Below are positions 6,812 to 13,985 of a stretch of 17,050 nucleotides of DNA, one piece after another. Position numbers and translations under genes: made by a program. The notes beneath the pieces were generated by a model that had not been told where the DNA came from, did no database searches, and saw only the letters and a program-made list of their open reading frames with translations. The stretch's first letter is position 1, and every line of letters starts with the position of its first letter. The DNA is from an uncultured Odoribacter sp. (GTDB lineage: Bacteria > Bacteroidota > Bacteroidia > Bacteroidales > Marinifilaceae). Location of the stretch: NCBI GenBank assembly GCA_947039985.1, contig CAMRAP010000012.1:1-17050 (forward strand), read 5' to 3'.

Positions 6812-7855
6812 TTATTGAATGTAAAGATTTCCATTCGATAAGTTCAAGAAAACCTTGCCGGAATACTTCACATTGCCTATAAATTTAGTATTCAGTATTC
6901 TATTCTTTTCAGATGTTGCTTTGTCTTCCAATTTCATGCTAGCTGGTAGGTCCATCTTCAAAGATTTATTACGTTCTATTTCTAAATGATAGCCTGCATC
7001 TTTCATAAAAGTTAAGCCCATTTTAGTGAACGATCCTTTTAAGCGGATTTCAGAAAACAGCAATTGGATATTGCGAATATTCATTTCCCCCATTTTCATA
7101 TCCATATCTAAGAAGTTGCCTAAATCTTGTATTTCATATTTTGTAAAAGATGAACTTCCACTTAATTCTTCGATGTTTCCTAGTTTCATCACTCCCCCAG
7201 AGGATCTAATATTCAACTTCACGATAGAGTGTAATTTTCCATCCGACGAGTTAGTTGTTAAGCGAATGTCACCCCCCTCTTCAATCTCTAGAGTGGTATT
7301 CTCAAAATCACCGATCATCGTAGAGATACTCTCCACATTAAAGCTTCCCTTGTTTTGTTTGATATTAAACTCCTCGCCTTTTAACGAGCTTGCCTTAAAA
7401 TTCCCATCTCGGATATCTACATTTAGGGAGCCTTCAAAATCTCCTAAATAGGTATCTCCGTTTGAAGCAATAATTCGAAGCTTTAAATCTTTAGGTATAG
7501 TCACTTTGTAATCAACTTGTATGCTTGTTCCCGAAATAAACTTTTTAAAAGCCATATCATTACCGTACTTCGTGCTTATATTCAAATAATGATCTACTTG
7601 AGTATCTATGACTTCTATTAAATCTAAGGCTTCGTCTGCTTTTAAACCTGTTTTAGCATCAACCTTTATTACAACCGACACCTCTATTTCAGAGCCTTCA
7701 TTTTGAATCACTTCTATCTTTCCATAATTATTAGAGAGTACCAGTTCTTCTAGTCCTTCTTTGGGGAAGGTTTTCTCGAATGTTTTACTTTTCCCTTCTG
7801 CATGTAACTGGATTGCTAACATTACTATACATAATGTTGTAATAATTGATTTCAT
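6812..7855 (-). CDS. Exported DUF4097-like beta-strand repeat protein
   Basis: Function not known. The 347-residue product has a signal peptide (MKS, hydrophobic to about residue 16, probable cleavage after LHA at 19), so it should be periplasmic or surface exposed. The rest is rich in short alternating beta-strands, for example LVLSNNYGKIEVIQNEGSEI, then IIASNGDTYLGDFEGSLNVD and later SSGGVMKLGNIEELSG. This is typical of the DUF4097/DUF2807 type of right-handed beta-solenoid. There are almost no cysteines beyond the signal peptide and no catalytic motif. In Bacteroidota such proteins are often encoded near sigma factor or anti-sigma genes, but none are here. It is divergent from the MATE gene and stands alone. 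I found no clear terminator after it, so read-through into the his leader region cannot be excluded. Confidence 0.65.
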   Translation of the reverse strand: MKSIITTLCIVMLAIQLHAEGKSKTFEKTFPKEGLEELVLSNNYGKIEVIQNEGSEIEVSVVIKVDAKTGLKADEALDLIEVIDTQVDHYLNISTKYGNDMAFKKFISGTSIQVDYKVTIPKDLKLRIIASNGDTYLGDFEGSLNVDIRDGNFKASSLKGEEFNIKQNKGSFNVESISTMIGDFENTTLEIEEGGDIRLTTNSSDGKLHSIVKLNIRSSGGVMKLGNIEELSGSSSFTKYEIQDLGNFLDMDMKMGEMNIRNIQLLFSEIRLKGSFTKMGLTFMKDAGYHLEIERNKSLKMDLPASMKLEDKATSEKNRILNTKFIGNVKYSGKVFLNLSNGNLYIQ

Positions 7856-7949
7856 ATGTTTCTTATTTATTTCTTTTTTTGAGTCGGCAAGGTATGAAAA
7901 AAATAAAAATAAAAAAACTATAAACGTGGAATACTAAAAATAGGAAGCA

Positions 7950-7957
7950 TAACTTTG
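7950..7957 (+). promoter_or_regulatory. -7 element of the MATE gene promoter
   Basis: TAACTTTG matches the Bacteroidetes -7 consensus TAnnTTTG. The matching -33 element is poor. Transcription would begin near 7964, about 20 bases before the ATG at 7984. That excludes the in-frame GTG at 7957 as a start, because it overlaps the promoter. Confidence 0.6.
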
Positions 7958-7983
7958 TGCACTCACATTTCGTGGATATAGTT

Positions 7984-9360
7984 ATGAGATATTTTTACAA
8001 ATACATAGAACATTACAAGGCTTTAATTCATTTAGGACTTCCTATTGTTATTGGGCAATTAGGAATTGTTATTGTTGGAATTGCCGACAATATGATGGTG
8101 GGACATTTTGATACCTTAGATCTTGCTGCCGCCTCTTTTGTCAATAGCGTTTTTAATATACCTATCCTTTTTGGCTTGGGTTTTTCGTATGGATTAACTC
8201 CATTGGTAGGTCAATTTTTTGGTCGTAGAGATAAATTTCATGTGGGGCAATTATTGAAAAATAGTTTGCTAGTCAATCTATGTATAGGCATACTATTGAC
8301 CTTAGCAATGGTTGTCGTATGGTTTAATCTTGACAATATGGGACAACCCGAAGAGTTATTGCCACTGATTCGTCCCTACTTTCTTTTGCAGCTAGCTTCT
8401 TTGGTGTTTGTCATGCTTTTTAATTCCTTCAAACAGTTTTCAGATGGTATTACAAATACAAAGACACCGATGTATATACTCCTGTTTGCCAATGTACTGA
8501 ATATCTTAGGAAACTCTGTGCTTATTTATGGTAAATTTGGATGCCCAGCTTTGGGTGTTGTTGGGGCTGGTATTTCTACGCTAATAGCAAGGATCGTTAT
8601 GTTTGTAGCCTTTGCTATTCTTTTTTATCGTAGAGTTTATTTTCGGAAATACTTAGTTGGTTTTAAGCGGAGTAACTACAACATTGCAGACATCATCTCT
8701 TTAAATAAAATGGGGTGGATGATTGGTATTCAGATGGGACTTGAAACGGCACTGTTCAGTGTCACAGGAATTATGATAGGCTGGTTGGGCACACTCTCTT
8801 TGGCAGCTCATCAAGTATTGGTTGCCATTTCCACGCTAGGCTTTATGATCTACTATGGTGTAGGTGCAGCCATATCTGTGCGAGTCAGCAACTTCTTGGG
8901 TAAAGGCGATTTTGTAAACTTAAAGCGAGCAAGTACGGCAGGTTTTCACGTGATGGTTCTACTAGCTTTGATTATTTCCAGTCTTTTCTTTTTTTCAAGA
9001 GAATTTATTGGTAGCCTGTTTTCCACTTCAGACGAGGTGATCAACATGGTAGCTTCACTAGTACTAATCCTTATCGCATACCAGTTTGGCGATGCTCTAC
9101 AGATTGCTTATGCCAACTCCCTACGAGGTATTAGTGATGTGTTTTCTATGGCAATAATCTCTTTCATCGGCTATTTTATAATCGCAATACCTAGCAGTTA
9201 TATCTGTGGATTTGTAATGGATTGGGGAATTCAAGGTATTTGGATTGGTTATCCTATAGGACTGACCTTGACAGGAATCATGATGTGGTTGCGATTTCAG
9301 TATACAGTTAAACGAAAGCAAAACAACTATTTGATATGTTCAACGGTCAAACCATCTTAA
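7984..9360 (+). CDS. MATE family multidrug efflux transporter (NorM-like)
   Basis: Integral membrane antiporter of about 458 residues with roughly twelve hydrophobic helices in two related halves, typical of the MATE family. These proteins export cationic drugs or metabolites in exchange for sodium ions or protons. The first helix region reads LGLPIVIGQLGIVIVGIADN followed by MMVGH. Asp35 corresponds to the conserved acidic residue in helix 1 of NorM and archaeal MATE proteins. The second half starts at about MGWMIGIQMGLETALFSVTG. I chose the ATG at 7984 over an upstream in-frame GTG because the GTG lies inside the promoter and adds only polar residues. The 3' end overlaps the next gene by 25 bases, suggesting translational coupling. 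The substrate cannot be told from the sequence. Confidence 0.92.
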   Translation: MRYFYKYIEHYKALIHLGLPIVIGQLGIVIVGIADNMMVGHFDTLDLAAASFVNSVFNIPILFGLGFSYGLTPLVGQFFGRRDKFHVGQLLKNSLLVNLCIGILLTLAMVVVWFNLDNMGQPEELLPLIRPYFLLQLASLVFVMLFNSFKQFSDGITNTKTPMYILLFANVLNILGNSVLIYGKFGCPALGVVGAGISTLIARIVMFVAFAILFYRRVYFRKYLVGFKRSNYNIADIISLNKMGWMIGIQMGLETALFSVTGIMIGWLGTLSLAAHQVLVAISTLGFMIYYGVGAAISVRVSNFLGKGDFVNLKRASTAGFHVMVLLALIISSLFFFSREFIGSLFSTSDEVINMVASLVLILIAYQFGDALQIAYANSLRGISDVFSMAIISFIGYFIIAIPSSYICGFVMDWGIQGIWIGYPIGLTLTGIMMWLRFQYTVKRKQNNYLICSTVKPS

Positions 9361-10313
9361 TTACAGGAGGAACAGGTTCTTTCGGTCAGAAATTCACCGA
9401 ATTGGTTTTACAAGTTTACCCCAGTGTAAAAGAAATTGTAATCTTTTCCAGAGACATTGAAAAACAGAAGCTCATGCAAGCTCGTTTTTCGTCAGGCCCC
9501 TTGCGTTTTATTGTCGGAGATATGGCTTGTTTGTCAGCGGTCGACAAGGCCTGTGAAAAGATAGATTTGGTTATCCATACCGCTGCCATGCGCATAGTTC
9601 CAGAGGCAGAGGCTAATCCGTGGGGAGCTATCGAAAGTAATATCATAGGGGCTCACAACTTAATCGTGTCGGCAGTCAAACAGGGTGTAAAGCAGATATT
9701 GGCACTCTCAACTGATATGGCTTCCTTGGTAAACAATGCTTATGGGGCATCTAAAATGCTATCCGATAAACTGTTTATCGACGCATACAAACAAAACCCA
9801 CACTTGAAAACGTCTATCGTTCGCTATGGCAATATGTTTGGTTCGGCAGGTACGGTGATTCCTTTCTTTCAGAAAAAGGCGAAAGAGGATGGCGTGCTTC
9901 CTGTAACTGACGATCGTATGACACGCTTTATGTCAACATTGGATGATTGTGTGTATATTGCTTTCCGTGTCTTGAAAAACACCTTGGGTGGAGAGATCAT
10001 CGCGCCTAAAATAAAGGCGTACAACATCATCACGCTTGCAAAAGCAGTCGATAAAACGGCTGAAATAAAAGTGGTGGGATTGCGCCCCGGAGAGAAATTG
10101 TTTGAAGAGATGATCACTCGCTATGAATCTTTTAACACCTTGGAAACAGTGCATGAATATCTCGTTCTGCCCCCATACGCAGATAGAGAACTGTTTTGCA
10201 AACACTATCAGGCACATCCGGTAGAAATAGGTTTTGAATTTAATTCAGAAAATAGTCCGAATAAATTTACGGTGGAAGAGATGGAAGAGATGATATTTAA
10301 ACGTATAAAATAG
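9336..10313 (+). CDS. Extended SDR, UDP-GlcNAc 4,6-dehydratase (PseB/FlaA1)-like polysaccharide biosynthesis protein
   Basis: A 325-residue cytoplasmic Rossmann enzyme of the polysaccharide-biosynthesis SDR family. It has the dinucleotide motif ITGGTGSFG (Gly11, Gly14, Gly17), VIHTAAMRIVPEAEANPWGA (79-98), LSTDMAS (124-130), AYGASK with Tyr136 and Lys140, DDRMTRFMSTLDD and the late GLRPGEKLFEEMI. Relatives remove water from UDP-GlcNAc, often with C5 inversion, to start modified-sugar pathways. The usual STDKA active-site segment reads STDMA here, so Met128 stands where the catalytic lysine is expected. AALKQVP of the family has likewise become AAMRIVP. The exact reaction is therefore uncertain. 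The ATG lies inside the MATE gene and leads straight into the NAD(P)-binding strand, so the start is well supported. No other sugar genes are close. Confidence 0.82.
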   Translation: MFNGQTILITGGTGSFGQKFTELVLQVYPSVKEIVIFSRDIEKQKLMQARFSSGPLRFIVGDMACLSAVDKACEKIDLVIHTAAMRIVPEAEANPWGAIESNIIGAHNLIVSAVKQGVKQILALSTDMASLVNNAYGASKMLSDKLFIDAYKQNPHLKTSIVRYGNMFGSAGTVIPFFQKKAKEDGVLPVTDDRMTRFMSTLDDCVYIAFRVLKNTLGGEIIAPKIKAYNIITLAKAVDKTAEIKVVGLRPGEKLFEEMITRYESFNTLETVHEYLVLPPYADRELFCKHYQAHPVEIGFEFNSENSPNKFTVEEMEEMIFKRIK

Positions 10314-10339
10314 CTTGATTTAAAACTCTTTTTCTCAAG

Positions 10340-10371
10340 TTTGAATAAGTGCTTAGGATGTAGTACTTTTG
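10340..10371 (+). promoter_or_regulatory. Promoter of the ABC-F / rlmB unit
   Basis: TTTG (10340-10343) and TACTTTTG (10364-10371) are 20 bases apart, matching the Bacteroidetes promoter pattern; the -7 octamer is identical to that of the his promoter. Predicted transcription start is about 10378, leaving an untranslated leader of some 95 bases that is very AT rich. The rest of the 159-base gap holds no clear terminator for the gene ending at 10313. Confidence 0.6.
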
Positions 10372-10472
10372 ACATAATTTTAAAAGGTCTTGAATAGACT
10401 TCATTTTTTTGTTTTATTTAAATGCTTATTGTTTTGAGTGCTTGTTAAATAGAACTGTAATATATATAATAC

Positions 10473-12407
10473 ATGATTTCAGCAAATAATGTCAGTGTAG
10501 TGTTTGGTGGTTTTTATCTGCTAAACTCAATTTCATTTCTAATCAATAAAAAAGATCGAATCGGTTTAACTGGGCGTAATGGTGCAGGGAAATCGACCAC
10601 CTTAAAAATATTAGCAGGTGCACAAATCCCGTCAGAGGGTAGTGTGTCCATGTCTTCGGATGTAAAAATGGGGTATTTGCCACAGACCAAGGTATATACT
10701 AGTGGTAGTACTGTGAGAGATGAAGCAAAGAAAGCATTTTCAGAACTATTTGAATTGCAAGCGGAGTTGGATCAATTGAATATAGACTTAGCTGGAAGAG
10801 AAGATTATGATTCGCCTGAATACATGAAGCTTCTGGATAAAATTCACGATAAGATAGAATTGCTAAATATACGTGGTGTCGGTAATATGGATGCCGAAGT
10901 GGAGGTAATTTTGAAGGGCTTAGGTTTTACAAACGGAGATTTTGAGCGCAATTGCGAGGAGTTTAGTGGTGGTTGGCGTATGCGTATCGAGTTGGCAAAA
11001 ATTTTATTGGCTCGTCCAGATGTATTTTTGTTAGATGAGCCTACCAATCACTTGGATATTGAATCTATTTCTTGGTTGGAGTCTTTTTTACAGAGTTACC
11101 CTGGTGCAGTGGTGCTAGTGTCGCATGATAGAGCATTCTTGGATAGCATCACGAATCGAACGATCGAAATTTCCCTGGGGAAAGCCTATGACTATAAAGC
11201 ATCCTATTCCGATTATGAGGAATTGAGAAAGGAGCGGGTAGAGCAACAGATGCGAACGTATCAGAATCAGCAGAAGCAGATCAAAGATACAGAGGAATTT
11301 ATAGACAGATTTCGTTCTAAATCATCGAAGGCTATACAGGTGCAATCGCGTATAAAACAGTTGAATAAGATTGAAAGAGTGGAGGTTGAGGAAGAGGATG
11401 GTACGCGTATAAATATTCGTTTTCAGCCAGCTGTACGTTCGGGTGAAATAGCACTTACAGGTCGCTCTTTACACAAAGCTTATGGGGAACATGTGGTGTT
11501 GGATCAGTTAGATATAGACGTGAAACGAGGTGAAAAGATCGCTTTTGTAGGTAAAAATGGCGAGGGAAAATCTACCTTGGTGAAAATGGTCATGGAAGAA
11601 ATTTCGTATGAGGGGGAGTTAAAGCTTGGACATAATATAAATATTGGATATTTTGCGCAGAATCAAGCAGATCTATTGGATTCGTCGATGAGCGTGCTAG
11701 AAACAGTAGATTCGGTTGCTGAAGGGGATGTACGGAGAAGAATTCGAGATATCTTGGGGGCGTTTTTATTCTCTGGTGATGATGTGGATAAAAAGGTAAA
11801 AGTATTATCTGGAGGTGAACGTACACGTTTGGCTATGGTTCGTTTGTTATTACAGCCTTATAATTTATTGATTCTGGATGAGCCTACCAATCACTTGGAT
11901 ATGCGCACAAAAGATATATTAAAAGAGGCTTTGCGGAAATTTGAAGGAACGGTGATTGTTGTATCTCATGATAGAGATTTCCTTTCTGGTTTAGCAGATA
12001 AAGTATATGAGTTTACCAATAAGAGTATCAAAGAGTATATTGGTGGAATTGCAGAATTCCTAGAAGCAAAAAAGATCGCTTGCTTTAAAGAGTATGAGCA
12101 GTTGCGTAAACCAAAATCATCAGAAAAAGAGTTCGTTCCGGTAGAAAAGAATAATAAACTTTCTTTTGAAGAACAGAAACAACTGAGTCGAGAGATAAAA
12201 AAAGCAAAACAAGAGGTTGAAAAAAGAGAAGAAGAGATCACACGCTTAGAAAAAGCGATTGCAGAAATGGAAGGAGAGATGGCATCAGGAACAAGTAGTG
12301 ATGAGTTGCTCCAAAAATATGGTAAAAGTCAAAAACAGCTAGAGAAAATCATGTTTGAATGGGAACTCTTGACTGCACAAGCTGAAGAGTTGAAAAATAA
12401 AATCTAA
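10473..12407 (+). CDS. ABC-F family ATPase (ribosome-associated)
   Basis: A 644-residue soluble protein with two ABC ATPase domains and no membrane segments, as in the ABC-F group, which acts on the ribosome during translation. Domain 1: Walker A GRNGAGKST (34-42), signature FSGGW (164-168), Walker B and D-loop LLDEPTNHLD (186-195), switch His in SHDR. A charged helical linker follows at about 240-320 (the P-site tRNA interaction motif region). Domain 2: GKNGEGKST (360-368), LSGGE (445-449), LILDEPTNHLD (466-476). The C-terminal 80 residues are a Lys/Glu-rich coiled coil, as in the YheS, YdiF and Uup types. Both ATP sites look intact. It is followed after 13 bases by rlmB, another ribosome gene. 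A role in housekeeping translation is more likely than antibiotic resistance, but the sequence alone does not decide this. Confidence 0.93.
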   Translation: MISANNVSVVFGGFYLLNSISFLINKKDRIGLTGRNGAGKSTTLKILAGAQIPSEGSVSMSSDVKMGYLPQTKVYTSGSTVRDEAKKAFSELFELQAELDQLNIDLAGREDYDSPEYMKLLDKIHDKIELLNIRGVGNMDAEVEVILKGLGFTNGDFERNCEEFSGGWRMRIELAKILLARPDVFLLDEPTNHLDIESISWLESFLQSYPGAVVLVSHDRAFLDSITNRTIEISLGKAYDYKASYSDYEELRKERVEQQMRTYQNQQKQIKDTEEFIDRFRSKSSKAIQVQSRIKQLNKIERVEVEEEDGTRINIRFQPAVRSGEIALTGRSLHKAYGEHVVLDQLDIDVKRGEKIAFVGKNGEGKSTLVKMVMEEISYEGELKLGHNINIGYFAQNQADLLDSSMSVLETVDSVAEGDVRRRIRDILGAFLFSGDDVDKKVKVLSGGERTRLAMVRLLLQPYNLLILDEPTNHLDMRTKDILKEALRKFEGTVIVVSHDRDFLSGLADKVYEFTNKSIKEYIGGIAEFLEAKKIACFKEYEQLRKPKSSEKEFVPVEKNNKLSFEEQKQLSREIKKAKQEVEKREEEITRLEKAIAEMEGEMASGTSSDELLQKYGKSQKQLEKIMFEWELLTAQAEELKNKI

Positions 12408-12420
12408 AAGATAAAATACA

Positions 12421-13170
12421 ATGGCAAAATACAAACAGGAATGTATATTCGGTATCCGCGCTGTAATAGAAGCGATACAACAAGAGAAAGAGATTGATAA
12501 AGTGATGTTGAGAAGAGGGAGTTATGGGGACTTGTTTCAGCAACTGTTCAAAATGATTAGAGATAATGATATTGCCTTTCAATATGTACCAGACGAGGCT
12601 TTTAGAGCTTTCTCTGATAGAAATCATCAAGGCGTATTGGCTGAAATATCACCAGTTCCTTATCAAGATATCAATGAAGTTCTAGATGAAGTTGCCAAGG
12701 AGGGGAAAGTTCCTTTTGTGTTGGTGTTAGACCGTGTTACGGACGTTCGTAATTTTGGTGCTATTGTACGTAGTGCAGAGAGTGCTGGTGTTCATGCCGT
12801 GATTATCCCCAATAAAAACTCTGCAAAAATCTCTTCAGATGCCGTGAAAACGTCGGCAGGAGCACTTTATCATATCCCTGTGTGTAGAGTGACTAATTTA
12901 AAGCGCATTGTACGTGAATTAAAATTCCAACGAGAATTCCAAGTTTATGCTGCGACTGAAAAAGCAGAGAAATTCTATACCGAGGTAGATATGAAACAAG
13001 CTCTTGTGGTTATTATGGGTTCAGAGGACAAAGGGATTGATGAAGATTTATTGAATATCGCAACAGAATGTATTAAGATTCCACAAAAAGGACAAATAGA
13101 ATCTTTGAATGTTTCAGCAGCAGCAACAGTAGTTATGTTTGAGGTTGTGCGCCAGAGAGATCTAATATAA
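12421..13170 (+). CDS. rlmB: 23S rRNA (guanosine-2'-O)-methyltransferase RlmB, TrmH/SpoU family
   Basis: S-adenosylmethionine-dependent methyltransferase that in E. coli methylates the 2'-OH of G2251 in the P-loop of 23S rRNA. The 249 residues divide into an N-terminal substrate-binding domain (about 1-80, starting IFGIRAVIEAIQ) and a C-terminal knotted SPOUT domain. Its three motifs are present: VLDRVTDVRNFGAIVRSAES (102-121, catalytic Arg117), IMGSEDKGI (198-206) and IPQKGQIESLNVSAAATVVM (220-239). TrmH-family paralogues can be hard to tell apart, but the N-terminal domain favours RlmB. It lies 13 bases behind the ABC-F gene and is probably co-transcribed with it. Confidence 0.9.
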   Translation: MAKYKQECIFGIRAVIEAIQQEKEIDKVMLRRGSYGDLFQQLFKMIRDNDIAFQYVPDEAFRAFSDRNHQGVLAEISPVPYQDINEVLDEVAKEGKVPFVLVLDRVTDVRNFGAIVRSAESAGVHAVIIPNKNSAKISSDAVKTSAGALYHIPVCRVTNLKRIVRELKFQREFQVYAATEKAEKFYTEVDMKQALVVIMGSEDKGIDEDLLNIATECIKIPQKGQIESLNVSAAATVVMFEVVRQRDLI

Positions 13171-13238
13171 AATAGGTGAAAAGCCACAGATTGTTTAAAT
13201 ATTAGGTGGAAGCTGTCGCAAATGTGAAAAAAATTAGT

Positions 13239-13246
13239 TACGTTTG
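13239..13246 (+). promoter_or_regulatory. Candidate -7 element upstream of the ACT-like gene and ffh
   Basis: TACGTTTG fits the Bacteroidetes TAnnTTTG consensus and lies 60 bases before the ATG at 13307, within the 136-base gap after rlmB. No good -33 element is seen, so this is a moderate call. It would drive the 13307-16213 gene group. Confidence 0.45.
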
Positions 13247-13306
13247 TTGAAATTTAAACATATAGGTGCTGTAATACAGTGTTTATTAAAAAAAAGTATA
13301 TAGTAT

Positions 13307-13966
13307 ATGGTAAGTATTTCACATGTTGTAGAGGATATTGTAAAGCATCGACCTTATTTGTCAGAGGCTTTAGCTGCTGGTATTATCAATGTGTCATCTT
13401 TAGCACGTCAGTTGCAAGCTGACGTGGAGAAAGCTTTGAAAAAAGAGGTGAATACAGGTGCAATTGTTATGTCTTTAAATCGATTAGCTCCCTATCTTCA
13501 AATAAGAGAACAAGTGCAACTGAACAAGTTGTTGAGCAGTATGGGTGATCTTATTTTAAGAAGCAATCTATGCGACTATACATTTAAAAATTCTCCAACA
13601 TTGTTGGATTGTCATATTGAAGTGTTGAAAAGTTTAGTCAAGAATGATGAGATTTTCTATACGATGGTACAGGGAGTGTTTGAAACAAACCTTGTGATTA
13701 GTAATATGATGGAGCCTTTAATTTCTGAGTGTTTTAAAGATGAGGTTTGCTTATTTAAGCAGGATGATTTATCATCTGTGACCTTGAAACTACCCAAAGG
13801 AAATAGTATGCAGGCTGGATTCTATTATACCATTATGAAAGAGTTGTCCTGGGAAGGAATAAATATTACTGAGGTTATCTCTTCGACGAATGAATTTACT
13901 GTTGTTGTGGATAATGCATTGATCGACAAGACTTTTGTTGTATTGAAGAATATTGGAAAAAAATAA
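13307..13966 (+). CDS. Conserved-type protein of unknown function with a probable C-terminal ACT domain
   Basis: I do not recognise a named gene. The 219-residue product has no signal peptide or membrane segment. The N-terminal 65 residues are helical and contain LAAGIINVSSLARQLQADVE (22-41), which could be a helix-turn-helix or small winged-helix unit. The C-terminal part (about 155-217) reads SVTLKLPKGNSMQAGFYYTI, then a helix, then ITEVISSTNEFTVVVDNALI. This is the beta-alpha-beta-beta-alpha-beta pattern of ACT domains, as in the regulatory end of aspartate kinases. Such domains usually bind amino acids or similar ligands. Only 19 bases separate it from ffh, so it is probably in the same operon. 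A ligand-sensing regulator is a reasonable inference, but no function is established. Confidence 0.7.
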   Translation: MVSISHVVEDIVKHRPYLSEALAAGIINVSSLARQLQADVEKALKKEVNTGAIVMSLNRLAPYLQIREQVQLNKLLSSMGDLILRSNLCDYTFKNSPTLLDCHIEVLKSLVKNDEIFYTMVQGVFETNLVISNMMEPLISECFKDEVCLFKQDDLSSVTLKLPKGNSMQAGFYYTIMKELSWEGINITEVISSTNEFTVVVDNALIDKTFVVLKNIGKK

Positions 13967-13985
13967 TTTAAAAGAAGAATAAGAT

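Noticed and set aside
7026..7451. 141-codon plus-strand frame opposite the DUF4097-like gene
   Set aside because: Antisense shadow; the minus-strand frame has a signal peptide and a regular beta-repeat pattern, while this one shows no domain.
10314..10345. Terminator hairpin after the sugar dehydratase (CTTGA ... TCAAG)
   Set aside because: Only five pairs around a large loop and no U-run after it.
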